Shown in pieces: positions 33,009 through 42,039 of a stretch of DNA of 64,000 nt. This DNA comes from Streptomyces sp. TG1A-8 (GTDB taxonomy: Bacteria; Actinomycetota; Actinomycetes; Streptomycetales; Streptomycetaceae), in NCBI RefSeq assembly GCF_030499535.1, contig NZ_JASTLB010000001.1:2480001-2544000 (forward strand), written 5' to 3'. Position numbers and translations under genes: made by a program. The notes below the pieces were generated by a model. It saw only the letters and a list, made by a program, of their open reading frames with translations, searched no databases and was not told where the DNA came from. The first letter of the stretch is position 1; each line of letters begins with the position of its first letter.

Positions 33009-34187
33009 TCAGTAGACCGGCTTGTGCGGTTCGATCTGGTTGACCCAGCCGATGACGCCGCCGCCGACGTGGACCGCGTCGGAGAAGCCCGCGGACTTCA
33101 GCACCGCGAGGACCTCCGCGCTGCGGACGCCCGTCTTGCAGTGGAGGACGATCTTCCTGTCCTGCGGGAGTCCCTCCAGGGCGGTGCCCATGAGGAACTC
33201 GTTCTTCGGGATCAGGCGGGCGCCCGGGATGGAGACGATCTCGTACTCGTTCGGCTCGCGGACGTCGATGATCTCGATGCTCTCGCCGTCGTCGATCCAC
33301 TCCTTGAGCTGCTTGGGAGTGATGGTCGAGCCGGCCGCCGCCTCCTGGGCCTCCTCGGAGACGACGCCGCAGAAGGCCTCGTAGTCGATGAGCTCGGTGA
33401 CGGTCGGGTTCTCGCCGCAGACCGCGCAGTCGGGGTCCTTGCGGACCTTGACCTGGCGGTACTGCATCTCCAGGGCGTCGTAGATCATCAGCCGGCCGAC
33501 CAGCGGCTCACCGATGCCGGCGAGGACCTTGATGGCCTCGGTGACCTGGATGGAGCCGATGGAGGCGCACAGCACGCCCAGCACGCCGCCCTCGGCGCAG
33601 GAGGGGACCATGCCGGGGGGCGGGGGCTCCGGGTAGAGGCAGCGGTAGCAGGGGCCGTGCTCGGACCAGAAGACGGAGGCCTGGCCGTCGAAGCGGTAGA
33701 TCGAACCCCACACGTACGGCTTGTTCAGCAGCACGCACGCGTCGTTGACCAGGTAGCGGGTCGCGAAGTTGTCGGTGCCGTCGACGATCAGGTCGTACTG
33801 GCTGAAGATGTCCATCACGTTGTCGGCTTCCAGCCGCTCCTCGTGGAGGACCACGTTCACGTACGGGTTGATGCCCTTGACGCTGTCGCGCGCCGACTCG
33901 GCCTTGGAACGGCCGATGTCGGCCTGGCTGTGGATGATCTGGCGCTGCAGGTTCGACTCGTCGACCTCGTCGAACTCCACGATGCCGAGGGTGCCCACGC
34001 CCGCGGCGGCCAGGTACATCAGCGCCGGCGAGCCCAGGCCGCCGGCGCCCACGCAGAGCACCTTGGCGTTCTTCAGCCGCTTCTGCCCGTCCATCCCCAC
34101 ATCCGGGATGATCAGGTGGCGGGAGTACCTGCGGACCTCGTCTACGGTGAGCTCGGGAGCTGGCTCGACCAGGGGTGGCAGCGACAC
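33009..34187 (-). CDS. moeZ: MoeZ: adenylyltransferase-sulfurtransferase (MoeB + rhodanese)
   Basis: 392 residues. The N-terminal MoeB/E1 domain has YSRHLIIPDVGMDGQKRL, VLCVGAGGLGSPALMYLAAA (nucleotide motif), FDEVDESNLQRQ (Arg finger region), DLIVDGTDNFATRYLVND, and zinc pairs CYRCLYP and CAVC. The C-terminal rhodanese domain (about 280-392) has the active-site loop HCKTGVRSAE. This fusion activates and sulfurates small carrier proteins for molybdenum cofactor, thiamine or other sulfur transfer; in actinobacteria one MoeZ serves several carriers. The GTG at 34187 has GGAG five bases upstream. It provides the sulfur step that moaE needs, although moaE is 29 kb away. Confidence 0.95.
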   Translation of the reverse strand: MSLPPLVEPAPELTVDEVRRYSRHLIIPDVGMDGQKRLKNAKVLCVGAGGLGSPALMYLAAAGVGTLGIVEFDEVDESNLQRQIIHSQADIGRSKAESARDSVKGINPYVNVVLHEERLEADNVMDIFSQYDLIVDGTDNFATRYLVNDACVLLNKPYVWGSIYRFDGQASVFWSEHGPCYRCLYPEPPPPGMVPSCAEGGVLGVLCASIGSIQVTEAIKVLAGIGEPLVGRLMIYDALEMQYRQVKVRKDPDCAVCGENPTVTELIDYEAFCGVVSEEAQEAAAGSTITPKQLKEWIDDGESIEIIDVREPNEYEIVSIPGARLIPKNEFLMGTALEGLPQDRKIVLHCKTGVRSAEVLAVLKSAGFSDAVHVGGGVIGWVNQIEPHKPVY

Positions 34188-34250
34188 GGGAACTCCGTTG
34201 GTCGGTCAATCACTACAGTTGTTCTCCCCGTAACACTGCCACGGCCTTTT

Positions 34251-34442
34251 TCATTCCGAGACACCCGTCCCGACTCGCGAGACGATGTCGTCCCAGTAGC
34301 CGGGCACCGGCTCCCACCGGTCCGGCCGGCCGCCGCCGTCGGGGCGGTCGGTGGAGCACACCGTCCCCGCGCCCTGCCGGCGCGCGATGCGCAGCGTCCC
34401 CTCCAGGCGGGCCGGGGCACCCGCCTGGATGCCGGTCAGATG
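34251..34442 (-). pseudogene. 3' remnant of a Spherulin4-type (GH135-like) gene
   Basis: In the frame ending with the TGA at 34251-34253, about 60 residues remain: LEGTLRIARRQGAGTVCSTD, then WEPVPGYWDDIVSRVGTGVSE. The ending resembles the C-terminus of actinobacterial spherulation-specific family 4 proteins. The frame has no start with a ribosome site; upstream it runs into the epimerase gene in another frame. The N-terminal catalytic part is absent, so this looks like the leftover of a deletion. Spherulin4-family proteins include glycoside hydrolases acting on galactosaminogalactan in fungi (GH135). The match is from memory of the family and needs a profile search. Confidence 0.6.
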
Positions 34443-35395
34443 CGGCAGGCCGCCTCCATCCAGATGTCGGCGAGGGATTCCTCGAGGTGGATGCGCGGCC
34501 GCCAGCCGAGCCGGTCGCGGGCGGTGCGCACGTCGGCCTGCTGCCAGCTGCCGCAGCCGTCCGGGTACGGGTAGGCGACCTGGGCCGCGTGGTCGGGGTC
34601 GGTGCGGGGGTGGCCGATGGTGCCGCGCAGGGGGCCGGGGGGGCCGTCGAGTTCGTGGAGGGCGCCGCCGTACCCGGCGACCCGGGCCAGGACGGCGGCG
34701 GCGTCGCGGAGGCGGACGGCGCGGCCGGAACCGATGTTGACGACGCCCTGCGCGGCGGACAGCGAGGCGGCGTGCACGGCGCGGGCGACGTCGCGGACGT
34801 CGATGAAGTCGCGCTGGACACCGAGGCCGCCGAGCCTCAGTTCGCCGTCACCGGACTGCATGGCGCGGCGCATGGCCTCGGCGAGCCGGCCCAGCGGGGA
34901 GCCGGCCGGGGTACCGGGCCCGGCGGGCGAGAAGACGCGCAGCACGACGGCGTCCAGGCCGGAGCCGAGGACCAGTTCGGTGGCGGCGAGCTTGCTCACG
35001 CCGTACGGGCCGCCGGGGCGGGGGACGGCGTCCTCGGCCGTGGAGGAGCCGGGCTGGCTGGGCCCGTACTCGGAGCCGCAGCCGATCTGCACCAGCCGGG
35101 CGCCGCAACCGCTGCGGCGCAGGGCCTCGCAGACGGTGGCGACGGCGACGGTGTTGTGCCGGGTGAGTTCGCGGGCGCCGCCGCGGGTGGCGCCCGCGCA
35201 GTTGACGACGACTCCGGGGTGGACCGCGTCGAGGAAGCGGGTCAGGGCCCCGGGGCTGCCGGTGGCGAGGTCGAAGCGGACGTCGGCGTCGTCGCCCCGG
35301 CCGAGCGCGGTGAGCTGGACGGCCGGGTCGGCGAGCAGGCGGTCGGCTACGAAGCGGCCGATGTATCCGTTGGCTCCGAGCAGCAGGACTCTCAT
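34436..35395 (-). CDS. NAD-dependent epimerase/dehydratase (extended SDR)
   Basis: 319 residues. It starts with MRVLLLGANGYIGRFVADRL (GxxGxxG nucleotide motif), then VVVNCAGATRGGAREL, VQIGCGSEYGPS, and the catalytic PYGVSKLAATELVL (YxxxK). Late blocks are DFIDVRDVARAVHAAS, QGVVNIGSGRAVRLRD and LGWRPRIHLEESLADIW, characteristic of nucleotide-sugar epimerases. It probably makes a UDP-sugar for a surface polysaccharide. The gene is intact, whereas its neighbours on both sides look truncated. The start codon overlaps the stop of a 27-codon frame in ATGA. Confidence 0.88.
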   Translation of the reverse strand: MRVLLLGANGYIGRFVADRLLADPAVQLTALGRGDDADVRFDLATGSPGALTRFLDAVHPGVVVNCAGATRGGARELTRHNTVAVATVCEALRRSGCGARLVQIGCGSEYGPSQPGSSTAEDAVPRPGGPYGVSKLAATELVLGSGLDAVVLRVFSPAGPGTPAGSPLGRLAEAMRRAMQSGDGELRLGGLGVQRDFIDVRDVARAVHAASLSAAQGVVNIGSGRAVRLRDAAAVLARVAGYGGALHELDGPPGPLRGTIGHPRTDPDHAAQVAYPYPDGCGSWQQADVRTARDRLGWRPRIHLEESLADIWMEAACRI

Positions 35396-35475
35396 CGGAC
35401 GGCTCCCGGGGTGTGCGCTCCGGCCGTTCCGGAGGGTCCGGACGGGCCGGGCGCTCCGTGTCGGGAGGTGGTCAT
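35392..35475 (-). pseudogene. 27-codon frame coupled to the epimerase, possible 3' end of the lost glycosyltransferase
   Basis: From the ATG at 35475 (GGAGAAG upstream) a Gly/Pro/Ser-rich peptide runs to a TGA that overlaps the epimerase ATG by four bases. Such an overlap normally joins two operon genes. It is therefore more likely the tail of the upstream glycosyltransferase than an independent peptide gene. Confidence 0.35.
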
Positions 35476-36275
35476 CTGGTCTTCTCCTTCACAGGGGTGG
35501 TGCGGTCGCCTCCGGCGGTGCGCCGGGCGCCGCGGCTCGGTGCGGTCGTGTCCCCGGGTCCGGTACGGGCCTGTCCGGTACGGGCCTGTCCGGTACGGGC
35601 GGCGGCGGGTTCGGTCCGGGCTCCCGGCCGTCCGCGCCGCGCCCGTCCCGGCGGTCGAGCGGGCGAGGGGGTCGTCGGCCCTGCGGTGGACCTGGGTGGC
35701 CGGCCGGGGAGGGCGGGGAGCGGGGCGTGGGTGGCGGCGCCGGGACCGTCGTACCGGGCGGGGGAGAGGGAGAAGGGGCGCAGGGCGCGTTCGGGGTGCG
35801 CGGCGACGGCAGGGGACGGGCCGGGTACGCGCGCCCTGCGGGCCGTGTGCGGCGCGCCGGGGGCCCGGCGAGCGTGTTCCGGGGCGCGTACGGCGGCGCC
35901 GGGGCGGAGGACACCGGTCAGTCCGCCCTCGTCGCGGGTGGGTTCGGCGCGCCCGTACAGGGCGTTGCCGAAACGGTCCGCCGGGTGCGGGGAGGCGTCC
36001 CCGGGCGCTTCCGCGCGGCGGGTGCCGGGCCCGGCACCCGCCGGGTCCCCGGACCCGGGGGGTGCCGCCTCCGCCAGGCCCGCGTGGCACCCGGTGGAGC
36101 ACCGGCGTGCGCGCCGTCCGTACGCGACCCCGCCGCCCTCCTGCCGCCGGCCGCGGCTGTGCGCGCGGACGTCGGGCCCGTGCTGTCCGAGCCCGCGCGC
36201 GAGCCGGCCGCACCGGGGTCCGGCGTGACCGTCCACGTACGGACGGCCGCCCTCGGCAAACAGTCCGATGCGCAC
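35472..36275 (-). pseudogene. Truncated and degraded PelF-like glycosyltransferase (DUF3492 N-terminus)
   Basis: The GTG at 36275 (GGGGG seven bases upstream) opens MRIGLFAEGGRPYVDGHAGP, the start expected of DUF3492/PelF-type GT4 enzymes. Patches of similarity continue: RFGNALYGRAEPTRDEGGLT, then VAAHPERALRPFSLS and GPGAATHA. In between, conserved positions are replaced by Pro, Arg and Gly. After about residue 180 only low-complexity Arg/Pro/Gly/Thr sequence follows, including a 15-bp repeat. The whole GT-B nucleotide-sugar domain (about 300 residues) is missing, so the product cannot be an active glycosyltransferase. I call it a pseudogene; the alternative is a fast-evolving non-catalytic derivative. 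Confidence 0.65.
35562..35600. repeat. 15-bp direct repeat, 2.6 copies
   Basis: GGTACGGGCCTGTCC occurs twice in tandem plus a 9-base partial third copy, inside the 3' part of the glycosyltransferase remnant, close to where homologous sequence ends. Confidence 0.85.
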
Positions 36276-36352
36276 GTGTGCACCCCCGATCTCCCTCTGG
36301 GCGACCGCCGTCGTCGGCGGCTCGCGGCGGGACGAACGTATGCGGACGGGGC

Positions 36353-36386
36353 GGTGGCGCGATGGACGGTTGTCCGTCGCGCCACC
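36353..36386. terminator. Hairpin between the ABC operon and the glycosyltransferase remnant
   Basis: GGTGGCGCGA pairs with TCGCGCCACC, plus four inner pairs after a mismatch and a GGTT loop. It lies 88 bases beyond the stop of the ABC ATPase gene. The adjacent AAAAGGGG means the T-like tract would only serve rightward transcription. Confidence 0.5.
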
Positions 36387-36473
36387 AAAAGGGGTGAACG
36401 GTCGTGACTTCCGCGTGCGGATCGCGTTCCGGCGCGCTAGCGGCTCACCCGGCGGTCCCGCGCGCGAGGAGGG

Positions 36474-38069
36474 TCACGCCGCGGCCGGCTGCCGCCGGGC
36501 GGCCCGCCGCCGGGCCGCCAGCTGCGGATCGAGGGCGGGCACGGCGGCCAGGAGCTGCCGGGTGTACGGGTCGCGCGGGGAGCCGTACACCTCGTCGACG
36601 GGCCCGCACTCCACGACCCGTCCGCGGCGCATCACCGCGACCCGGTCGCTGACCTGGCGGACGACGGCGAGGTCGTGGGCGACGAACACCAGCGCGAGGC
36701 CGAGTTCGCGCCGCAGCTCGCCGAGGAGCGCGACCACCTGGGCCTGGGTGGTGACGTCGAGCGCGGTGACGGGCTCGTCGCAGACGATGACGCGCGGGTC
36801 GGCGGCGAGCGCCCGCGCGATGCCCACGCGCTGGCGCTGTCCGCCGCTGAACTCGTGCGGGTAGCGCTCGTAGTGCGCCGCGTCGAGCCCCACGCGCTCC
36901 AGCAGTTCCGTCACCCGCCCCCGGATGCGCCGCTCGTCGCGCTCCCCGCGCGCGCGGAGCGGGTCGGCGATGGACTCGCCCACGCTGCGGCGGGGGTTGA
37001 GGGAGGAGACGGGGTCCTGGAAGACCATCTGCACGGCCGGGTTCACGCCGGTGTGCGGGCGCCCTTCGAAGCGGACGGTGCCGGCGGTCGGCTCCAGCAG
37101 TCCGACCAGCATGCGGCCGAGGGTCGTCTTGCCACTGCCGCTCTCCCCCACGACGCCCAGGGCCTCGCCCCGGCGGACGGCCAGCGAGACGTCGTCCACG
37201 GCGACGAGCACGTCCTTGCCGCGTCCGAACGCGCGCCGCAGGCCGGTCGCCTCCAGGACGACCTCGCCCGGGGCGACGGCCGGGGCGGTGCGGGGCGCGT
37301 CCACGCGCGGGACGGCCCCGAGCAGTTCACGGGTGTAGGCGTGCGCGGGCGCTGCCAGGACCGTGCCGGCCGGACCCCGTTCGACGGCCCGGCCGTGCCG
37401 CATGACCAGCACGTCGTCGGCGCTCTCGGCGGCGACGCCGACGTCGTGGGTGACCAGCAGCAGGCCCATGCCGGTCTCCTCGCGCAGCGTGCGCAGCAGG
37501 TCGAGGATCTGGGCCTGGACGGTGACGTCGAGGGCGGTGGTCGGTTCGTCGGCGATCAGCAGGTCCGGCCGGCAGGCCAGGGCCATCGCGATGAGGGCGC
37601 GCTGGCGCATGCCGCCGCTGAACTCGTGCGGGCGCGCCCGGGACCGCCGTACCGCGTCCGGGATCCCCACCCGCTCCAGCACCTCGACGGCGCGCGCGCG
37701 TGCGGCGCGCCGTGTCGCGCGCGTGTGGACGCGGTGGACCTCGGCGATCTGGTCGCCGATCGCGTAGTAGGGGTCGAGGGAGGACAGCGGGTCCTGGAAG
37801 ACCATGGCGGCCCTCGCACCGCGCAGCCGGCGCAGTTCCTCCTCCGTGGCCCGCTGGACGTCGGTGCCGGCGACCCGTACCTCGCCGCCGATCCGTGCTC
37901 CGCTGCCCCGGTGCAGGCCCAGCAGGGCGCCGGCGACCGTGGACTTGCCGGAGCCGGACTCGCCGACCAGGGCGAGGGCCGCGCCCTCCTCCAGGCGGAA
38001 GGACAGTCCGTCCACGGCTTGCAGGGGGCCGAACCCGACGGTCAGGTCCGTCACTTCGACCAGGCTCAT
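36474..38069 (-). CDS. Fused double ATPase of an oligopeptide/glutathione-type ABC importer
   Basis: 531 residues containing two complete ABC ATPase domains. First domain (about 1-255): [50 protein letters not shown]. Second (about 285-515): [50 protein letters not shown]. Each is followed by the C-terminal oligopeptide-type extension ([20 protein letters not shown]). A single fused ATPase is found in GsiA-like glutathione importers and in some peptide or nickel systems. The ATG overlaps the permease stop in ATGA, so it is translationally coupled and the last gene of the four-gene operon. Confidence 0.93.
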   Translation of the reverse strand: MSLVEVTDLTVGFGPLQAVDGLSFRLEEGAALALVGESGSGKSTVAGALLGLHRGSGARIGGEVRVAGTDVQRATEEELRRLRGARAAMVFQDPLSSLDPYYAIGDQIAEVHRVHTRATRRAARARAVEVLERVGIPDAVRRSRARPHEFSGGMRQRALIAMALACRPDLLIADEPTTALDVTVQAQILDLLRTLREETGMGLLLVTHDVGVAAESADDVLVMRHGRAVERGPAGTVLAAPAHAYTRELLGAVPRVDAPRTAPAVAPGEVVLEATGLRRAFGRGKDVLVAVDDVSLAVRRGEALGVVGESGSGKTTLGRMLVGLLEPTAGTVRFEGRPHTGVNPAVQMVFQDPVSSLNPRRSVGESIADPLRARGERDERRIRGRVTELLERVGLDAAHYERYPHEFSGGQRQRVGIARALAADPRVIVCDEPVTALDVTTQAQVVALLGELRRELGLALVFVAHDLAVVRQVSDRVAVMRRGRVVECGPVDEVYGSPRDPYTRQLLAAVPALDPQLAARRRAARRQPAAA

Positions 38070-39064
38070 GCGAGTACCACCCGTCGGTCGGCCACCGCGT
38101 ACAGGACGTCCGCGACGGCGTTGGCGATGACCACGAAGAAGCCGATGACCAGGACCATGCCGACGACCACCGGCAGGTCGACGACCTTGACGGCGTGGAC
38201 CAGTTCCTGGCCGATGCCGGGCAGGCCGAAGAGGGTCTCGGTGAGGACGGCGCCGCCGACGGCCGAGCCGACGGTGTTGGCGTTCAGCGCGATGACGGGC
38301 GCCAGCGCGCCGCGCAGGGCGTGCCGTCCGACGACCGAGCGCTCGGCGACGCCGTACGCCCGGAAGGTGCGGATGTGGTCCTCGGCGAGCGTCTCCAGCA
38401 TCACCGCGCGGGTGAGGCGGGCGAACGTCGCCGCCTCGATCAGGGCCAGCGAGAACCAGGGCAGCAGCAGGTTCCACGCCCACTGCTCGGGATCGTCGCC
38501 GAACCCCACGTACTCCGGGAAGGGCAGCAGCTGCAGCTCTCCGCAGACGACGATCACCAGGACGAGGCCGATGACGAAGACGGGCGTGGCCGTGCCGGCG
38601 AGGGTGACGGCGGTCAGCAGGCGTTCGGAGAACCGGCCGCGCCGCCAGGCGGACAGCACGCCGGTGCCGACGCCGAGGAGGAGCCACAGCACCATCGCGC
38701 CGAGGACGAGCGACAGGCTGACCGGCAGCTTGGCCAGGATGATGGCCATGACCTGCTGGCCGCTCTGGTACGACAGTCCCAGGCAGGGTGCCGCGCAGTG
38801 CTCCGCCGAGGTGCCCGTCGAGTAGTCCCGGCCGGCGAACAGTCCCTGCAGGAAGTGCCAGTAGCGCAGGTACAGCGGGTCGCCGAGCTGCAGCTGCGCG
38901 GCGACCTGGTGCACCTGTTGCGGTGAGCAGCGCGGGCCGCAGGTGATCTGGGCGACGTTGCCGGGGGTGGCGTAGAAGACGACGTAGACGACCACCGAGA
39001 GGGCGAGCAGGGTGACCGCCGCCCCGGCGGCACGGCGCAGCAGGAATCCGCCGAAGCCGCTCAT
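38066..39064 (-). CDS. ABC importer permease, DppB/GsiC type
   Basis: 332 residues, six membrane helices. The EAA loop of the DppB group is visible in TFARLTRAVMLETLAEDHIRTFRAYGV and in AVLTETLFGLPGIGQELVHA. The first extracytoplasmic loop is long and holds four cysteines as two CxxxC-like pairs (ITCGPRCSPQ, EHCAAPCLG), which could form disulfides; this is not usual in the family. Both its start and its stop overlap neighbouring genes in ATGA, so all permease and ATPase products should be made in step. Confidence 0.92.
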   Translation of the reverse strand: MSGFGGFLLRRAAGAAVTLLALSVVVYVVFYATPGNVAQITCGPRCSPQQVHQVAAQLQLGDPLYLRYWHFLQGLFAGRDYSTGTSAEHCAAPCLGLSYQSGQQVMAIILAKLPVSLSLVLGAMVLWLLLGVGTGVLSAWRRGRFSERLLTAVTLAGTATPVFVIGLVLVIVVCGELQLLPFPEYVGFGDDPEQWAWNLLLPWFSLALIEAATFARLTRAVMLETLAEDHIRTFRAYGVAERSVVGRHALRGALAPVIALNANTVGSAVGGAVLTETLFGLPGIGQELVHAVKVVDLPVVVGMVLVIGFFVVIANAVADVLYAVADRRVVLA

Positions 39065-40095
39065 GCGGCCGCTCCCTTCTCGCCGGGTCCGGCATCGTCC
39101 GTGGCGCCGGGACCGGGGCCCCCGCGGCCGGTGCCGACGCGCATCCGGGAGGCAGCGCGCGGGTCGAGGGCGGTGCGCACGCCGTCGCCGAGGACGGTGA
39201 GGGCGAGGACCGTGACGAACAGGGCGCCCGCGGGCAGCAGGAGGTACTGCGGGGCCGCCTGGTACCAGACGTCGGCGGCGGTCAGCATCTGCCCCCAGGA
39301 CGGGGTCGGCGGCTGCACGCCCACGCCGAGGAAGGACAGGGCGGCCTCGACCGAGATGTTGAGGGGGACGAGCAGCGCGCCGTAGGTGATGACGGGCGCG
39401 GCCAGGCCCGGCAGCAGTTCCCGGCGGGCGATGCGCCATGTGCTCCAGCCGCTCAGCCGGGCGGCAAGGACGTGGTCGAGCCCCTTCAGGGTGAGGGTCT
39501 GGGCGCGCACGATCTTCGCGGTGTTTCCCCAGGCGACCAGGCCGATGACCAGGGTGACCAGGACGGGCCGGGGGAAGCTCGACGGCACGATCGCCAGCAG
39601 CGCCAACGACATGATCATCAGCGGTATGGCGACGATCACGTCCGTGATCCGGCTCAGCAGTTGGTCGACCCACCGGTTGCCGAGCGCGGAGGCCACGCCG
39701 ATCGCGACTCCGATGGCGACCTGTATCAGCGTCGCGGCCAGCGCGACCCCCAGCGACACCCGGGCGCCGTACACCAGCCGTGCGAACAGGTCGCGTCCGG
39801 TCTGCGGTTCGACGCCCAGCCAGTGGTCGCCGCTCACGCCGCCGAGCGGGCCGATGGGTACGCCCCCGCGTGCGGAGTCGACCAGGGAGGGGTGGTAGGT
39901 GGTGGGGTCCTGGCCCTCCAGCGCGGTGAGCAGCGGCGCGGCGAGCGCGACCAGGACGAGCAGCGCGACGACGGCCGCGGCGACCAGGGCGGCGCGCTGC
40001 TCCCGCAGCCGCCGCCGGAACCGACGGGCCCCCGGGGCCGCCGGGACGGACACGTCCGTCCCGGCGGCCCCGGCGGCGGCAAGCACCTCGCTCAC
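39061..40095 (-). CDS. ABC importer permease, DppC/GsiD type
   Basis: 344 residues. An N-terminal cytoplasmic stretch and first helix (ALVAAAVVALLVLVALAAPL) precede a periplasmic segment with GDHWLGVEPQTGRDLFARLVYGA, the typical DppC block (HWLGTDxxGRDxFSR). The EAA-like loop is in VRAQTLTLKGLDHVLAARLSG and the end has ISVEAALSFLGVGVQPPTPSWG. The C-terminal 30 residues are Gly/Ala-rich. The GTG at 40095 lies only four bases after the binding-protein stop. Confidence 0.92.
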   Translation of the reverse strand: MSEVLAAAGAAGTDVSVPAAPGARRFRRRLREQRAALVAAAVVALLVLVALAAPLLTALEGQDPTTYHPSLVDSARGGVPIGPLGGVSGDHWLGVEPQTGRDLFARLVYGARVSLGVALAATLIQVAIGVAIGVASALGNRWVDQLLSRITDVIVAIPLMIMSLALLAIVPSSFPRPVLVTLVIGLVAWGNTAKIVRAQTLTLKGLDHVLAARLSGWSTWRIARRELLPGLAAPVITYGALLVPLNISVEAALSFLGVGVQPPTPSWGQMLTAADVWYQAAPQYLLLPAGALFVTVLALTVLGDGVRTALDPRAASRMRVGTGRGGPGPGATDDAGPGEKGAAA

Positions 40096-40099
40096 GGCG

Positions 40100-41818
40100 T
40101 CACTTCACCGCGACCTGGGAGACGTCCAGCACGCCGGTCCAGTCGCTGATCACGACGTTCCTGACGTCCTTGCCGTACAGGCGCTTGTAGACCGGGTGGA
40201 ACAGCGGGACGACGAGGGCCCGTTCGCCGATCCTCTTGTCCAGCGCACCCCAGCGCCGGGCGGCCGCGTCGAGGTCGGTCAACTTGTTGATCGCGTCGAT
40301 CTCGTCATTGACCGACCTGTCGTCGAGCTGGCCCGTGTTGAAGTTCGCTCCGTCCTTGACGATCTGCCGGCCGTCGAAGATCGGGGCGAGGAAGGGACCG
40401 CCGGAGGGCCAGTCGGCGCCCCAGTGGGCGAGGAAGAAGCCGGGCTCGGTCGACACGTCGTGGATCCTGTCCGCGTAGTCGTTCTCCTCCAGGCCCTGGA
40501 GCCTGACCGTGATGCCGGCCTTCTTCAGGGCGTCCTGGAGGGCGGTCGCTATCTCGGGGCTGGTCTCGAAGTCCTTGCTGTTGGAGTGGGTGAGGGTCAC
40601 GGTGAGCCCGTTCGGGTGGCCGGCTTCCCTCAGCAGTTCCCGGGCCTTGGCCGCGTTGCCGGTCCGGCCCGCCGGGAAGGGGTCGTAGGGCGTGTAGCCG
40701 AAGGACTTCTGGTCGGGCAGGAAGGTGGTGGCGGGCTCGGCCAGCGCCGAACCGCCGGCCGCGTTGACGACGGAGGAACGGTCGACGGCGTACGCGATGG
40801 CCTGCCGCACCCTGGGGTCGTCGAACGGCTTCACCTTCGGGTTGAAGGCGATGTAGTCCGTGTAGCCGAAGTGACCGGTGCCCACGCGTGCGGCCAGGTC
40901 CTTGTCCCTGGTGACCTGGGCGAGTTCGGCCGGGCCGAGGTTGGTGTCCGTGGTGACCGCGGCGGCGTCCGCGCCCCGGGACGCGGACAGCCGCTGGTTG
41001 ATCACGGAGGAGTCGAGCCCGGAGCGCACGTCGATGGTGTCCGGGTAGGCCCTGCGCTCGGTGTCCACGGCCGTGGACCAGTACGTGTTGCGCTTCAGGA
41101 CGAGGCGTTCGCCGTCGTTCTCGTTCCTGACGACCCGGTAGGGGCCCGACGACAGGGGGTGCTCCTCGTACTTGGTGCCCGTGTCCCTGCCCTTCGGCAC
41201 CGGGGCGAACTGCGTCTGGGTGGCCAGGAACGGGAACTCGCCCTCGGGCTTGTCCAGGTGGAAGACGAGGGTCCGCGCGTCGGGCGTCCCGATCGCCGAC
41301 AGGCCCTTCTTGTCCTTGTACGGGCCCTGGTAGTCGGCCGCGCCGACCAGCCAGTCACGCAGGTAGGGGGCGCCGCCGGAGAGTTCGGGGGCGAAGGAGC
41401 GCTCGATGCCGTACTTGATGTCGGCCGAGGTGATGGGCGTGCCGTCCTCGTACTTGAGGCCCTTCTTCAGGGTGTACGTCCACACGGTCGCGTCCTTGTT
41501 GGGGCGTCCGGTGTCGGTGGCGAGGTCCGGGACGACCTCGGCGCCGGCCGCGCCGTTCTCGCGGTTGCGGGTGGTCAGGGTGCGGAAGACGAGCGAGGGG
41601 ATGTTGCCGCCGCCGGAGGTGTAGAGGCGGGCGGGGTCGAAGTTCTGCTGCGGGTTGGCGTTCAGCACCGTGAGCGTGCCGCCCCGGTGGGGCGTGGAGC
41701 CGCCACCGGGGCCCTTGGCATCGTTGTCCTCCGGACCGCAGGCGGCGGCGCCCGCTGCCACGACCAGGCTGACGGATGCCGCTGCCACGCGGCGCGCTGT
41801 GAGGAACGGTTGACGCAT
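40100..41818 (-). CDS. ABC importer substrate-binding lipoprotein (SBP family 5)
   Basis: 572 residues. It has a lipoprotein signal with lipobox VAAGAAAC (Cys at about 27), so the mature protein is lipid-anchored. Family 5 solute-binding features follow: GGTLTVLNANPQQNFDPARL, YTLKKGLKYEDGTPITSADIKYGIER in two neighbouring blocks, FLATQTQFAPVPKG, PLSSGPYRVV, and FDDPRVRQAIAYAVDRSSV. These proteins bind di/oligopeptides, glutathione, nickel or similar ligands; the ligand cannot be read here. It is the first structural gene of the importer operon and follows a 222-base structured leader with a Cys-containing leader peptide. Confidence 0.93.
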   Translation of the reverse strand: MRQPFLTARRVAAASVSLVVAAGAAACGPEDNDAKGPGGGSTPHRGGTLTVLNANPQQNFDPARLYTSGGGNIPSLVFRTLTTRNRENGAAGAEVVPDLATDTGRPNKDATVWTYTLKKGLKYEDGTPITSADIKYGIERSFAPELSGGAPYLRDWLVGAADYQGPYKDKKGLSAIGTPDARTLVFHLDKPEGEFPFLATQTQFAPVPKGRDTGTKYEEHPLSSGPYRVVRNENDGERLVLKRNTYWSTAVDTERRAYPDTIDVRSGLDSSVINQRLSASRGADAAAVTTDTNLGPAELAQVTRDKDLAARVGTGHFGYTDYIAFNPKVKPFDDPRVRQAIAYAVDRSSVVNAAGGSALAEPATTFLPDQKSFGYTPYDPFPAGRTGNAAKARELLREAGHPNGLTVTLTHSNSKDFETSPEIATALQDALKKAGITVRLQGLEENDYADRIHDVSTEPGFFLAHWGADWPSGGPFLAPIFDGRQIVKDGANFNTGQLDDRSVNDEIDAINKLTDLDAAARRWGALDKRIGERALVVPLFHPVYKRLYGKDVRNVVISDWTGVLDVSQVAVK

Positions 41819-41972
41819 CGGAATGACGACCTCTCGGGTACTGAGCGGGACCTGATCCGCGAACGATCGCGGGTCTCCCGGATGGTGGGGCAGGTGGACG
41901 AAGGGTGAGACGCCCGCACGCGGACGTCGCCCGGCGCCGGGTCGTCGAAAAGCCCGTGGAAGCCCGTCGGAG

Positions 41973-41993
41973 GTCCGTGACACGGTCACGGAC
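41973..41993 (-). other. Strong hairpin in the leader of the ABC importer operon
   Basis: GTCCGTGAC and GTCACGGAC form a perfect 9-bp stem with a 3-base loop between the leader-peptide stop and the lipoprotein gene. It could take part in attenuation. No T tract follows, so Rho-type or translational control is more likely than intrinsic termination. Confidence 0.6.
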
Positions 41994-42039
41994 GAGGGGG
42001 CGGGGGAAGGGTCGCGACGCGTACGCCGGGAAGGCGGCG

